DNA of 64,000 nt from Hyphomicrobium sp. (GCA_019751875.1 JAIEMV010000004.1:62001-126000), one strand, 5' to 3'. Counted from the stretch's first letter, positions 42,732 through 52,114 are shown. The notes: generated by a model not told the origin, from the sequence alone. Program-made: numbers and translations.

Positions 42732-43963
42732 GACGCGCCCCGGATGATTTCTACGGGGTGGACGTGGGCCGCTTTGCGGGCGGGGAGATAGCCGGCGATG
42801 CCTGAGGCTGCAAGGGCGACGAGGCCGGCGAGAAGATAGTGCGTGGGTGTGTAATAAAGCGGTAGGTGGGTCGCATCCATGAAAGGGCTCTTGAACTCGA
42901 TGGTTTCAAGTGCCCGGCACAATCCGTAACCCAAAGCCCAGCCGGCCAAAGTGCCGGCCAACCCGATGATCAGCGCCTCGATGAGGAAGATCGAGCGAAC
43001 AGTGCTTTCGGTGAACCCCAGCGATTTCAGAATGGCAATGTCGCGCGTCTTCTCGTGCGTTATGGTGGAGATGATGTTGTAGGTGCCGAAGGACGCGACC
43101 AACAGGATCGCGCCGACGACCGTGTACATGATGAAGTTGCGGACTTCGAAAGCCGACAAAAGGTCTTCGTTGGCTTCCTGCCAGGACACGGATTTATATC
43201 CTGTTTGCGCCTCGATGCGCTTGGCGACATCCATCGCCTGCATGATGTTCGACACGCGGATCCGCATCGCATTCACGATGCCTGTCTGGCCGGCGAGAAT
43301 TTGTGCGGTCTTGATGAGCGTGTACGCCTGCGTCTCGTCGGTCTGGCTGATGCCAGAATGCAGAAGCGCCACCACCGTGCACGAGAGGACGCGCCCCGTT
43401 CCGGACACGACGGCGATCGTGTTGCCGACGCGCGCACCAATCTTCTGGGCCAGCCGGTCGCCGAGAATGATTGCGTTCGAAGACCGGTAGAGATCGTCCA
43501 AACTACCACCACGGAGTTGTTCCGGCAGCTTCGAGACCGCGACCTCGCGTTTGGGATCGATGCCGGTGACGTTGGCGGCGGTATCGCGGCTGGCGTAGCG
43601 GATGACGGCACGCGCCTGGACAGAGGGCGCGACCGCTCCGTCAAGCCAGCTGTCGAGAGAGGCGATGATGGCGTAAGGGTTCTTGATACCGGGCCGTGTC
43701 GCCATGGTGCTCAGGCCGGAAAATGCAACGACCTGGTACTGGTCCTCAGCCGGCTGGCGAGGCGGCTCCCGGCGCTCGTCGCTCATGGTGATGTGCGGCA
43801 AGGCGTCGACGAGCTGGCTCACGAAATCGCGCTGCGAGCCTTCCATGAGCGCTGCCATCATCACCGAAAAGCCGACCCCCATCGCAACGCCCATCAGGCC
43901 CACGAGCGTCTGGCGAAGACGCGAGCGGACGTGGGTCAGTGCGATGTCGAGGACGAGCTTCAT
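42728..43963 (-). CDS. MacB/FtsX-type ABC permease
   Basis: The 411-residue inner-membrane protein has one N-terminal helix (about 15-38), a large periplasmic MacB_PCD domain ('YQVVAFSGLSTMATRPGIKNPYA', 'AVSKLPEQLRGGSLDDLYRSSNA', 'ILGDRLAQKIGARVGN') and three C-terminal helices of FtsX type. It lacks the fused ATPase of MacB; the separate ATPase is encoded next. The motif 'ITHEKTRDIAILKSLGFTEST' is the hallmark of the coupling helix. Confidence 0.9.
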   Translation of the reverse strand: MKLVLDIALTHVRSRLRQTLVGLMGVAMGVGFSVMMAALMEGSQRDFVSQLVDALPHITMSDERREPPRQPAEDQYQVVAFSGLSTMATRPGIKNPYAIIASLDSWLDGAVAPSVQARAVIRYASRDTAANVTGIDPKREVAVSKLPEQLRGGSLDDLYRSSNAIILGDRLAQKIGARVGNTIAVVSGTGRVLSCTVVALLHSGISQTDETQAYTLIKTAQILAGQTGIVNAMRIRVSNIMQAMDVAKRIEAQTGYKSVSWQEANEDLLSAFEVRNFIMYTVVGAILLVASFGTYNIISTITHEKTRDIAILKSLGFTESTVRSIFLIEALIIGLAGTLAGWALGYGLCRALETIEFKSPFMDATHLPLYYTPTHYLLAGLVALAASGIAGYLPARKAAHVHPVEIIRGAS

Positions 43964-45108
43964 CGGCTCACCTCATCGGCGCGGATGGGACGTACGTTGT
44001 CTCCGTCTTGGAGGGCGGCGACCGGCGGCGAGACGATGAGGTCGCCTACAGCGAGCGCACCTTTCACTTCGACCCGATCCGTCCCCCTGATGCCCACCTC
44101 CACGGGAACACGCGTGACCCGACTGCCCGTGAGTTTAAAAACGTGACCGGATGAGATTGCTTCTGCGGGGACGATCAATGCGTCCTGCACTTCGGCGACC
44201 ACGATGTTGGCTTCCACACTCATGCCGACCTTCAGAGGCGTATCGTCCGGCAGGTTCAAATGGACGCGGAACGTTTTGCTCTCCGGATCGCCTTTCGGTG
44301 TGATGCGCTCGACGGTTGCCGGCAACGGCGCGCCCTCGTGTCCTTCGTGGCGCAGGAGAACGCGCTGGTCCGGCGCGACTTTCAGGATGTCATCTTCGTT
44401 CACTTCGGCGATGATCTTCAGCGGCTTCTGCTCGCCGACCCAGAGCAGCGTATCTCGCTCACCGATGCCAGCGATCTCACCGACCTCGCCGATGCGGCGC
44501 ATGACGATGCCGTCAAGCGGCGATTTAAGCGCGAGGTCTGAAATGCGGTCTTTCTGCATGGCCACGCGCGCTTCATACTCACGCACCTGCGTCAGCTTGT
44601 CGTCGAGGGTCACGCGCGAGACCGAGTTGCGCTTTACAAGCGTTTCGAGGCGCGCAGCGTCTTCCTTCAGTCGCGTCAGCCGCGACTCGAACTCGCTCAG
44701 AACCGCCTGTTCCTCATCGTCGTCGAGGCGGACGAGAACTTGGCCTTTCTTGACCGGTTCGCCTTCACACTTGCATATCTCAACTATGCGCTTGCGCGAC
44801 GGCGCCGTGACCTTGGCCCAATTCACCGGCTCGACGACGCCTGTCGCATAGACGACGGCAGCAGCGCTTCCGATGCTAACGGGAACGACCTTTACTTCCG
44901 GCCCGCGATCCCACCACCACCAGATGAGAATCAGGGCGAAGCCAAGTGCAACGAGCGCCAGCAGTCGCCTTTCTGCGTGTGGGATGCGGCCGGGCGACAT
45001 TCCGCGATCATCATCGTCTTCATCGCGCGGACTGCCAAGCCAGCCGAGCAGCGTGCCAGGCCAGCCATTCCGGGTTGTGGCCCATGTCTTGGCGATCGTC
45101 TCATACAT
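43960..45108 (-). CDS. HlyD/MacA-type periplasmic adaptor
   Basis: This 382-residue adaptor has one transmembrane helix (about 50-66, 'LLALVALGFALILIWWWW'), a lipoyl-like domain halved by a coiled-coil hairpin ('DEEQAVLSEFESRLTRLKED'), and a beta-barrel region ('TFRVHLNLPDDTPLKVGMSVEANIVV'). Three conserved Cys residues, two of them in EICKCEG near residue 110, are unusual. ATG 45108 (three codons inside a TTG-initiated longer frame) follows GAGG. It is first in the operon with the permease and ATPase genes. Confidence 0.87.
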   Translation of the reverse strand: MYETIAKTWATTRNGWPGTLLGWLGSPRDEDDDDRGMSPGRIPHAERRLLALVALGFALILIWWWWDRGPEVKVVPVSIGSAAAVVYATGVVEPVNWAKVTAPSRKRIVEICKCEGEPVKKGQVLVRLDDDEEQAVLSEFESRLTRLKEDAARLETLVKRNSVSRVTLDDKLTQVREYEARVAMQKDRISDLALKSPLDGIVMRRIGEVGEIAGIGERDTLLWVGEQKPLKIIAEVNEDDILKVAPDQRVLLRHEGHEGAPLPATVERITPKGDPESKTFRVHLNLPDDTPLKVGMSVEANIVVAEVQDALIVPAEAISSGHVFKLTGSRVTRVPVEVGIRGTDRVEVKGALAVGDLIVSPPVAALQDGDNVRPIRADEVSR

Positions 45109-45232
45109 TAACGGCAATCCTCGTAGGGTATAGCTCGAGAAAGGCAGTTCATTGCCAAAAGGATAGCAGGCCAGCGCTCAAATGCCCCCCCCCCGACAAG
45201 CATTGGCCTATGGCCGAACGCCTGCTGCCACT

Positions 45233-45246
45233 GTGATTTGGATCAA
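45233..45246. promoter_or_regulatory. FNR/FixK-like palindrome upstream of purD
   Basis: GTGAT-TTGG-ATCAA matches the TTGAT-N4-ATCAA box at nine of ten positions and shares its TTGG spacer with the site at 3964. It lies in the 215-bp divergent spacer between the ABC adaptor and purD genes, which also holds a run of ten C (45185-45194). Confidence 0.3.
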
Positions 45247-45323
45247 GTCTCCGGGGGAAACGGCCGGACGTCCTGGCGTATCAACCCCTTGACCCAGTTC
45301 GACAACCGTAGCACTTGACCGAC

Positions 45324-46589
45324 ATGAATGTTCTCTTGATCGGCTCCGGCGGCCGCGAACACGCGCTGGCTTGGAAGCTTGCAAAAAGCCCATTGCTGAC
45401 GACTCTTTATTGTGCGCCCGGAAATCCGGGTATCGCCGAGGTCGCAACCTGCGTGGCTATCGATATCTCCGATCATGCCGGCGTCGTCGCTTTCTGCCGG
45501 GAGAAGGATGTCTCGTTCGTGGTCGTCGGTCCCGAAGGCCCACTGGTGGGAGGACTGACGGATGCGCTGGCCGGCGAGGGTATCGCGCACTTCGGGCCGT
45601 CGCGAAAGGCGGCGATGCTCGAAGGCTCGAAAGGCTATACCAAGGATCTCTGCCGCGAGCATGGCATACCGACCGCTGCTTACGGACGCTTTGCAGATGC
45701 GGAGGCGGCGAAAGCATATCTTGCGACACAGCGCTTTCCCATCGTGGTGAAGGCGGACGGGCTCGCCGCCGGCAAGGGTGTCGTCATTGCCGGCAGCAGA
45801 TCGGAGGCCGAAGAGGCGATCGATGCCTGCTTCGCCGGTGCGTTCGGTGCCGCGGGCGCCGAAGTCGTCGTCGAGGAATTTCTCGAGGGCGAGGAGGCGA
45901 GCTTCTTCGCCTTGTGTGATGGGCAGAACGTGCTCGCGATGGCATCGGCCCAGGACCACAAGCGCGTCGGCGAGGCCGACACCGGGCCCAACACCGGCGG
46001 CATGGGCGCCTACTCACCCGCGCCTGTCATGACGCCCGACATGATCGAGCGAACGATGGCGGACATCGTGCGTCCGACAGTTGCTGCCATGGCCGCGCGG
46101 GGGACGCCGTTCAAGGGTGTGCTGTTTGCCGGTCTGATGATCACCGCGGATGGCCCCAAGCTCATTGAATACAACGTGCGCTTCGGCGATCCGGAAACAC
46201 AGGTTCTCATGCTGCGGCTGAAGTCGGACCTGCTCGCCGCGATGCTCGCCACCGCGGGCGGCGTACTCGATAGCTTCGACCTGCAATGGTCGGACGATGC
46301 GGCGCTGACCGTCGTGTTTGCTGCCGAAGGCTATCCGGGCACGCCGAAGAAAGGGACCGAAATTCGGGGGCTGGAAGCGGCGCGTGCGATCGAGGGCGTC
46401 GAAATCTTCCACGCGGGTACGAAAGCCGTGGACGGGCGCATCGTTGCCGATGGCGGCCGCGTGCTGGCCGTGACCGCCCGTGGTCGCACCGTGGCAGATG
46501 CGCAAGCGCGCGCCTACCAAGCTATCGATCGCATCGACTGGCCGGGCGGGTTTTTTCGCCGCGATATCGGCTGGCGGGCGCTGGTTTAA
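45324..46589 (+). CDS. purD: Phosphoribosylamine-glycine ligase
   Basis: This 421-residue ATP-grasp enzyme makes glycinamide ribonucleotide in step 2 of purine synthesis. N-domain '[23 protein letters not shown]', '[15 protein letters not shown]', then the ATP-grasp lysine region '[21 protein letters not shown]' and '[31 protein letters not shown]' are typical. ATG 45324 was selected; a TTG three codons earlier would add nothing conserved. It ends before the REP-like hairpin at 46594 facing the copper-storage gene. Confidence 0.93.
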   Translation: MNVLLIGSGGREHALAWKLAKSPLLTTLYCAPGNPGIAEVATCVAIDISDHAGVVAFCREKDVSFVVVGPEGPLVGGLTDALAGEGIAHFGPSRKAAMLEGSKGYTKDLCREHGIPTAAYGRFADAEAAKAYLATQRFPIVVKADGLAAGKGVVIAGSRSEAEEAIDACFAGAFGAAGAEVVVEEFLEGEEASFFALCDGQNVLAMASAQDHKRVGEADTGPNTGGMGAYSPAPVMTPDMIERTMADIVRPTVAAMAARGTPFKGVLFAGLMITADGPKLIEYNVRFGDPETQVLMLRLKSDLLAAMLATAGGVLDSFDLQWSDDAALTVVFAAEGYPGTPKKGTEIRGLEAARAIEGVEIFHAGTKAVDGRIVADGGRVLAVTARGRTVADAQARAYQAIDRIDWPGGFFRRDIGWRALV

Positions 46590-46593
46590 GTTG

Positions 46594-46632
46594 CGCCTTC
46601 CGACTCCGCTCAGCGGAGCTGGCCGGAAGGCG
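46594..46632. repeat. Single REP-like hairpin between purD and the csp gene
   Basis: CGCCTTCCG (46594-46602) pairs with CGGAAGGCG (46624-46632), and inner CTCCGCT pairs with AGCGGAG. The architecture and outer stem equal those of the 52-bp units at 18113-18311. It may also terminate both convergent genes. Confidence 0.7.
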
Positions 46633-46638
46633 GGGAAA

Positions 46639-47163
46639 TTACGAGTCGAGGAGGGCTTTGCATTCCTTGATGCAGGCGGTGCAGCTGTCCATGCACGCCT
46701 TGCACACGGCATGCTTCTCCGCATGCTTCTTGCACTCGGCTTCGCAATCGGCGCAGACGTCCTTGCAGACGGCGGTGAATTCTTTCAGGCGCTTGGCGTC
46801 CATGGCGGCCAAGCGAACAAGGGCGGCGCACATCGGCATCATGATCGACACGCTCTTCATGCAGTCGGCCATAGCGGTGTCCCCGCCTTTGATGAGGTCG
46901 ATGCAATGCGCAACGCAGATCTCGCCCTTGGCAAGGCAGGAACTGGCGGTATCGATGAGCGCCTTGTGCTTAGCGCCATGCATCGCATGATCCATGCCTG
47001 AATGGTCCATCTTCGAGTGGTCCATCTGGCTGTGGTCCATCTGGCTGTGGTCCATGCCCTCCGCGGCGCGGGCCGCGGTGGCGCCGACGGCCAGGGCTGC
47101 GGCGGCGAAGCCGAGCGCGGTGCGGCGGGAGACGGTGGTGGTGTTATCTTCGACAGGCTGCAT
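46639..47163 (-). CDS. Csp1-like four-helix copper-storage protein
   Basis: The 174-residue protein starts with a twin-arginine signal (SRRTALGFAAAALAVG), followed by a tandem MDHSQ/MDHSK/MDHSG segment at about 37-57 that could capture Cu+. The helical C-terminus has 14 Cys residues in CxxC-like spacings ('CKDVCADCEAECKK', 'CKACMDSCTACIKEC'), as in DUF326/Csp1 proteins, which fill the core of a four-helix bundle with Cu+. Csp1 is best known from methanotrophs. No copper regulator, pump or copA is adjacent. Confidence 0.85.
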   Translation of the reverse strand: MQPVEDNTTTVSRRTALGFAAAALAVGATAARAAEGMDHSQMDHSQMDHSKMDHSGMDHAMHGAKHKALIDTASSCLAKGEICVAHCIDLIKGGDTAMADCMKSVSIMMPMCAALVRLAAMDAKRLKEFTAVCKDVCADCEAECKKHAEKHAVCKACMDSCTACIKECKALLDS

Positions 47164-47204
47164 TCGGGGTTCTCCTGATGCTTCTGTTGCGTCGCTTTTT
47201 ATCG

Positions 47205-47834
47205 CTAGGGATGCCGGAGGTTACGGGCCCAATCAAGCCAGAGTGAGACACGCGCTTCCGGGTGCGGGGCTGTCATGAAATCCGTGATCACGGCGACACT
47301 ATCAGCCCCGGCAGCCATGACACCACCAGCCCGATCCGGCGTGATGCCCCCTATGGCGACGAGCGGCAGCGTGCCGATGCGGCGCTTCCAGGCGGTGATG
47401 CGCTCCACGCCCTGCGGCGCCCACTTCATGACTTTCAGCTTGGTTTCGTAGATGGGACCTAACGCAACGTAATACGGATCAGCAGCAAGGGCGGTTTCCA
47501 ACTCGTCTTCACTGTGCGTGGAGATGCCGACGTTGAGACCAGCCTTCTTGATCGCCGGAAGATCGGCCGCGGCCAGATCCTCCTGTCCCAGATGCAGGTA
47601 CGTCGCGCCCGCATCGACGGCGGCTTCCCAATAGTCGTTGACGATCAGATCGCAGCCGTGCGCACGACAGACCGACAACCCCTCCACGACCTGCCGCCGC
47701 ACCTCGTCTTGCGGCGCGTCCTTGATGCGCAACTGCACAGTCTTGATGCCGAGCGGTACGAGCCGCTTCAGCCAATCGATGTCAGGCACGATGGGATAGA
47801 ACAGCGCTGGAGGGTTCGCAGCGACCGGCGTCAT
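47205..47834 (-). CDS. thiE: Thiamine phosphate synthase
   Basis: This 209-residue TIM-barrel enzyme joins HMP-PP and the thiazole phosphate to give thiamine phosphate. It shows '[15 protein letters not shown]', '[26 protein letters not shown]', '[14 protein letters not shown]' and '[13 protein letters not shown]', plus the phosphate loop '[30 protein letters not shown]'. It overlaps thiG by 4 nt, so the two are translated together. No thiC, thiD or thiO was seen. Confidence 0.92.
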   Translation of the reverse strand: MTPVAANPPALFYPIVPDIDWLKRLVPLGIKTVQLRIKDAPQDEVRRQVVEGLSVCRAHGCDLIVNDYWEAAVDAGATYLHLGQEDLAAADLPAIKKAGLNVGISTHSEDELETALAADPYYVALGPIYETKLKVMKWAPQGVERITAWKRRIGTLPLVAIGGITPDRAGGVMAAGADSVAVITDFMTAPHPEARVSLWLDWARNLRHP

Positions 47835-48697
47835 GGCTTTGGATTCGGCTTCGGCTTCGTCTCAGTCTGGCGCGTCAGATCAAAGAATGGCGTACCGGCA
47901 ACGGGGGTCGAAGGGCTTGCCATATCGCGCTGCTCCATGAGACCCGATTCAAACGCGCAGCGTCCGGCATCGATCGCCTTGGCGAATGCTTCCGCCATGC
48001 GAACAGGATCGCCGGCCCTGGCAACTGCCGTGTTCAGCAGGCATGCGTCGAAGCCCATTTCCATGGCTTGCGACGCGTGGCTCGGTGCGCCGATACCCGC
48101 GTCGATGACAAGCGGAATGTCGGGGAAGTACGCGCGCATGGTTTTCAGTGCGTAGGGATTGGCCAGTCCGCGGCCGGTGCCGATCGGTGCGCCCCACGGC
48201 ATGAGAACTTCGCAGCCCGCAGCGAGCAGACGTTCGCCGACGCCCAGATCTTCCGTGGTATAGGGGAACACCTGGAACCCGTCCTTCGCCAGCACTTCCG
48301 CGGCTTCGACGAGGCCGAACACATCGGGCTGAAGTGTGTCGTCGTTGGCGATCACTTCCAGCTTGATCCAGGGCGTGTCGAACAGTTCGCGCGCCATTTG
48401 CGCCGTTGTGATCGCTTCACGGGGCGTGCGGCAGCCGGCGGTATTGGGCAAGACCTTCACATCCAATGCGCGGATGAGATCGAGGAAACGCTCGCCCGTG
48501 CGGCCACGGGCCTGCTCGCGGCGCAGCGAGACGGTCACGATGCCGGCGGCGGAGGCCTGCACGGCATCGGCCATGATCTGCGGCGAAGGATAAAGCGCGG
48601 TGCCGAGCAACAGACGCGACGTCAGTTGCGTTCCATAAACGGTGAACGGGGCGGTGCCGGGCTTCTGGCCGAGGAGATGGGGTTCGCGGGGGTTCAT
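47831..48697 (-). CDS. thiG: Thiazole synthase
   Basis: This 288-residue TIM-barrel enzyme builds the thiazole phosphate of thiamine. The Schiff-base Lys112 lies in [16 protein letters not shown]; '[15 protein letters not shown]', '[17 protein letters not shown]' and '[30 protein letters not shown]' complete the family signature. The first 15 residues extend beyond the usual N-terminus, and the C-terminus has a low-complexity Lys/Pro tail. The 102-nt spacer upstream holds no TPP-riboswitch-like sequence that I could identify, which is unusual for a thi operon. No thiS is adjacent. Confidence 0.92.
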   Translation of the reverse strand: MNPREPHLLGQKPGTAPFTVYGTQLTSRLLLGTALYPSPQIMADAVQASAAGIVTVSLRREQARGRTGERFLDLIRALDVKVLPNTAGCRTPREAITTAQMARELFDTPWIKLEVIANDDTLQPDVFGLVEAAEVLAKDGFQVFPYTTEDLGVGERLLAAGCEVLMPWGAPIGTGRGLANPYALKTMRAYFPDIPLVIDAGIGAPSHASQAMEMGFDACLLNTAVARAGDPVRMAEAFAKAIDAGRCAFESGLMEQRDMASPSTPVAGTPFFDLTRQTETKPKPNPKP

Positions 48698-48799
48698 GAC
48701 CGCTATTTAAGCCTTCTTGGCCGCTTTAGAAACACGCCTCGTCGAGAAATTGCCAGATCGGAGGGCGCGTTTTGCCGGAAACGGGATCCTCGGGCGGGT

Positions 48800-49216
48800 T
48801 CAGCCGCTGTCAGTCTGCGGCCAGCGGTAGAAGAACGTCAGGAAAAAGAGCGCGAGGTAGATCGCGAGGAATGCAACAGCGCCCAGCGCCGCGGCGGCTT
48901 CATATTGCGTGAGGCCCAACGCTTCGATGGGAGCGCTCCCGAACCCTGGGATCTCCGTCGCTGTCTTGCCGAGCTTGCCCCATGCGCGTTCGGTCCCCAG
49001 CAGCAATTCGTGGATGCCGATCGTCAACGCACCCATGAAGGCGAGGCCGAAGGAGAAGACGAGAAACGAGAGCGCGCGCAGGATGAGCGGCGCCCGCTTC
49101 AAGACGAGCCACAGGCCGACGATGTAGGCCGAGACCATGCCGAACGAGACGGACACCACCGACACCACAATGTCGGTCAAGTCGTTGCGAACGGAAAGGA
49201 TGTCGGCTTCGGTCAT
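48800..49216 (-). CDS. Four-helix membrane hypothetical protein
   Basis: The 138-residue protein has four predicted transmembrane helices (about 15-37, 47-68, 100-120 region and C-terminal 'LGAVAFLAIYLALFFLTFFYR'). It starts 6 nt after the stop of the chaA-like gene and is probably co-transcribed with it. No family was recognised. It might be an accessory of the cation antiporter, but that is inferred only from position. Confidence 0.7.
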   Translation of the reverse strand: MTEADILSVRNDLTDIVVSVVSVSFGMVSAYIVGLWLVLKRAPLILRALSFLVFSFGLAFMGALTIGIHELLLGTERAWGKLGKTATEIPGFGSAPIEALGLTQYEAAAALGAVAFLAIYLALFFLTFFYRWPQTDSG

Positions 49217-49222
49217 CGGGCC

Positions 49223-50335
49223 CTAGGGTACGGCTGCAAGGAAGAGGAAAACGGCGAAAATGACGAGGTGAACCGCGCCCTGCAAGATCGTGGTGCGGCC
49301 GGTGGCGAGCGTCACTGTTCCAATGAAGAGCGAAAGCACCAGCAGTGCCGTCTCCTCTGGATCAAGGCCTAATTCGAGCGTCATCCCAGTCAAGATAGCA
49401 AAGACGGCGACGGCCGGAATCGTCAGGCCGATGGTGGCCATGGCTGAACCGAGTGCGAGATTGAGGCTCGTCTGCAGACGATTGGCGGCTGCGGCGCGGA
49501 CGGCGGCCATGCCTTCCGGCAGCAACACGACGGCAGCGATCACCACGCCGACGAAAGCCTTGGGCAATCCTGCATCCGCGATCGCCGCCTCGAGTGCGGG
49601 TGAGAGCGTCTTGGCCAGAAGCACGACCGCCACCAATGCAAGAACGAGCAAGCCCAGGCTGATCGCGGCCGTGCGATTGCTGGGCGTGTCGTGTACCGGG
49701 TGTTGTTCGCTCGCGTCCGCCAGAAAATAGTCGCGGTGACGGATCGTCTGGACGAACAGGAACACGGCATAGAGCGTGACACAGGAGGCGCTCACAAAGG
49801 CGAGCTGAGCGGTGTTGTACGTCGCTCCAGGCGACGCGAGCGTATAGTTCGGAAGGACAAGCGTGAACGTCGCCAATGTTCCCAGCACGCTGAGTGCGGT
49901 GCTTGACGCGGCGGTTTGAAATGACTGCTCGTGATGGCGCATTCCGCCGACGACGAGGCAAAGACCGACGATACCATTGAGCACGATCATCACGGTGGCA
50001 AAGACCGTATCGCGCGCGAGAAACTCGCTTCCCGCCGTCGCGCCCATCAGAATGGAAACGATGAGCGCGACTTCGATCACCGTGACGGCGACCGCCAGCA
50101 CGATGGAGCCGAACGGTTCCCCGACGCGCAGTGCGATGATCTCCGCGTGATGCACCGCCGCGAAGACCGCGCCGCCAAGGAGGATCGCGGCCAGCACGAG
50201 AACGAGGCCGCCGTCCGCGGGAATGACGTGGGAAAATTTCAATGCGAGCAGCGTCGCCGCCGCCACCGGCGCGACCCACGCCCACAGCGGCAGTTCATCG
50301 ACACTATGATCGGATGCCATCGCTCCCCCGGACAT
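49223..50335 (-). CDS. chaA: Calcium/proton antiporter (ChaA/CAX family)
   Basis: This 370-residue inner-membrane protein has about 11 helices and two homologous halves, each with an acidic exchanger motif: 'VTVIEVALIVSILMGATAGSEF' and 'VIAAVVLLPEGMAAVRAAAANR' carry the CAX-type Glu residues. It would extrude Ca2+ or Na+/K+ in exchange for protons. ATG 50335 gives the longer form; ATG 50320, preceded by GGGGGAG, is also plausible. A small membrane protein gene follows 6 nt away. Confidence 0.87.
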   Translation of the reverse strand: MSGGAMASDHSVDELPLWAWVAPVAAATLLALKFSHVIPADGGLVLVLAAILLGGAVFAAVHHAEIIALRVGEPFGSIVLAVAVTVIEVALIVSILMGATAGSEFLARDTVFATVMIVLNGIVGLCLVVGGMRHHEQSFQTAASSTALSVLGTLATFTLVLPNYTLASPGATYNTAQLAFVSASCVTLYAVFLFVQTIRHRDYFLADASEQHPVHDTPSNRTAAISLGLLVLALVAVVLLAKTLSPALEAAIADAGLPKAFVGVVIAAVVLLPEGMAAVRAAAANRLQTSLNLALGSAMATIGLTIPAVAVFAILTGMTLELGLDPEETALLVLSLFIGTVTLATGRTTILQGAVHLVIFAVFLFLAAVP

Positions 50336-50426
50336 GCTTCGGGCCGGATCTGGCTTCCGGCCCGGTGCATATCCTTCGACTTATGCCGTTCTCGTCAAGC
50401 GAAAGTGCGGCGTGCGGCGCGCCGGC

Positions 50427-50708
50427 TCAAGCGAACCCAAACGACAGTTGCACCGGTCCTTCTTTGCGGCGTTTGGCCTTCTTGCGCGGCGGTTCCGGTG
50501 GTTCGTTGCGCGGAACACCGGCCAAAGCGTTCCAGCTCACGACATCGTAGCCGAGCGAGACGAGGATCTTTTCAACGACCTCGCAGCAATGGTCGCGATC
50601 AGCGGCCGACCACGCCGTCCGCCCTGCCTTGCGCATTCGCCTGTTGGCGGCGTCCATTCCCGCGGCATTGGCGAGCCGCAGCGCCTCTGTGTAAGACTTC
50701 ACCTGCAC
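50427..50708 (-). CDS. Small hypothetical protein with basic tail
   Basis: The frame encodes about 93 residues. It has a recognisable helical part ('KSYTEALRLANAAGMDAANRRMRKAGRTAW', 'CEVVEKILVSLGYD') of the sort seen in conserved Hyphomicrobiales hypotheticals and a Lys/Arg-rich C-terminus (PRKKAKRRKEG). GTG 50708 is the most likely start, but earlier starts in this frame exist. It lies 83 nt downstream of the ATPase gene on the same strand. Confidence 0.45.
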   Translation of the reverse strand: MQVKSYTEALRLANAAGMDAANRRMRKAGRTAWSAADRDHCCEVVEKILVSLGYDVVSWNALAGVPRNEPPEPPRKKAKRRKEGPVQLSFGFA

Positions 50709-50791
50709 GAGCGACCGCCGTGATTCTGGACCGTAATTCTCGTCGGGATGTATCGCAATGTTACAACTCGCCGAACAGTATCCTCGCAAGC

Positions 50792-52114
50792 TCAGGCCGC
50801 GTCCGGCCCGTCCCACCTGCGATGCGGCGGTCGCTCGGCAAGATGATGATCGATGCCCAGCGCGACGCCCTTTTGCTCGGCCTTCAGCCGAACGTAGCCC
50901 CTCATCCAATTCTCTCGGAACCGATACCAGCCAGTCTTTGAACCAATCAGAATTTGACCGTGAGAAGCGCGCTTTAGCGCATTCATTCGTTGGTAGAATG
51001 TCTTCTGATCTAAGGGCGCTCTCTGTTCGTCGCGCTTCAATTTGAGATTTCGCATTTCCATTATGGGCAAGTAGGATCTGCTATAAATTTCTGCAGTCTG
51101 GCGCTCCAACATTGTGTCGTCCGCCACCGCCCACAGGACCTCCTCGTAGTCGTCGCTCCTCTTGTGTACAGCCATTAAGTAGGCTTGCTTCAGGGACGCC
51201 AAAGCTTCGCTAACCGCCCCCCTCATTCCTTCATCAAAGTGTCTAAGGCCTACACGTTCCACTAAAGCTTCGTCATAAAACATCGACCTAAACATGTGCT
51301 CCCCAATAAGGTGAACATAATATGGAAAGCCATCGCTTATTTGGGATATTCGCACCTTTTCTTCACGTCCGACCTCGACGCCAAGTTGGTCAGCGGTAGT
51401 TTCCAATATTTCCCAGAGAGCATCGTGGCTAAGGGGTTCCACAGGAATTGGTGCAAGGTAGCGATCAGTCGACAGGTGTACGCCGATCAGGTCCTCAAGC
51501 GACTGTCCAATACCGCAGAAAATTAGCTTGAGGCTTACATTCTGGTCAGAGATCTGTTTTATCAGGTCAGCAAATCTCTTCTGGTCTTCCCGGTCACGCA
51601 CCTGATCGAATTCATCAATGATGAGAACCGGCTCACCATGGTGCAGACCGGCAACATACTGCAAAAGCACCACCGCATCGTTGAGGCTCTCGACTGGAGG
51701 TATAACCCCCTTCTGAATTCCAGTTTGAAGCTCGGCAGAAAATCCAAACAGGCTGAGTTTACCGGTTCTATTGGTCACCGACCGCTGCATCACGTCCTGT
51801 GGCGGCAAAGCACGGCGGGCAATGTCGGAGACCATTTTGTAAAACGTAACGTATTCGTCACAGGCAATCTGTATTGGCCGCGCCTCGCTAGAAGAGTGCA
51901 ACAGAGCAGCAGTTTGCGCCAACGAAGTCTTGCCGACGCCGCGCTCCCCGTAGATAAACGCGTGCTTGCCCGGGGAGTTGAAGGCCCAGTCGATCTGCTT
52001 CAAAAGCTTCGCGCGTCCACGCAAATGAACAGGATCAGATATTGCTTTAGCGGGAGTGAGGTTGCTTCGGAGGATCTCCTTGAACCTCTCCTCCGCTAAA
52101 GAGGCGATCGACAT
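50792..52114 (-). CDS. Orphan AAA+ P-loop ATPase
   Basis: This 440-residue protein has a Cdc6/Orc1-like AAA+ module: Walker A GERGVGKTS (56-64), Walker B 'VLIIDEFDQV' (163-172), sensor 1 'LIFCGIGQSLEDL', and a helical lid followed by a winged-helix-like C-terminus ('QKTFYQRMNALKRASHGQIL'). It resembles AAA_16-type ATPases found in prophage and defence loci. Codon usage is AT-richer than around it. No nuclease or toxin is next to it, only the small basic protein at 50427. Function is unknown. Confidence 0.75.
   Translation of the reverse strand: MSIASLAEERFKEILRSNLTPAKAISDPVHLRGRAKLLKQIDWAFNSPGKHAFIYGERGVGKTSLAQTAALLHSSSEARPIQIACDEYVTFYKMVSDIARRALPPQDVMQRSVTNRTGKLSLFGFSAELQTGIQKGVIPPVESLNDAVVLLQYVAGLHHGEPVLIIDEFDQVRDREDQKRFADLIKQISDQNVSLKLIFCGIGQSLEDLIGVHLSTDRYLAPIPVEPLSHDALWEILETTADQLGVEVGREEKVRISQISDGFPYYVHLIGEHMFRSMFYDEALVERVGLRHFDEGMRGAVSEALASLKQAYLMAVHKRSDDYEEVLWAVADDTMLERQTAEIYSRSYLPIMEMRNLKLKRDEQRAPLDQKTFYQRMNALKRASHGQILIGSKTGWYRFRENWMRGYVRLKAEQKGVALGIDHHLAERPPHRRWDGPDAA

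Noticed and set aside
42866-44146. A 426-codon frame opposite the ABC permease gene
   Set aside because: It is His/Arg/Asp-rich and without folds, while the minus-strand permease has clear MacB domains.
45185-45194. Run of ten C as a phase-variation tract
   Set aside because: It lies in the divergent purD spacer, outside any reading frame; no slippage evidence is visible from one sequence.
46480-47001. Frame on the plus strand across the copper-storage gene
   Set aside because: It is antisense to the Cys-rich Csp1-like protein, and its composition follows the antisense of the MDHS repeat.
48068-49372. A 434-codon frame on the plus strand across thiG and the membrane gene
   Set aside because: It lies antisense to thiG and lacks any recognisable domain, so it is a shadow of GC-rich codons.
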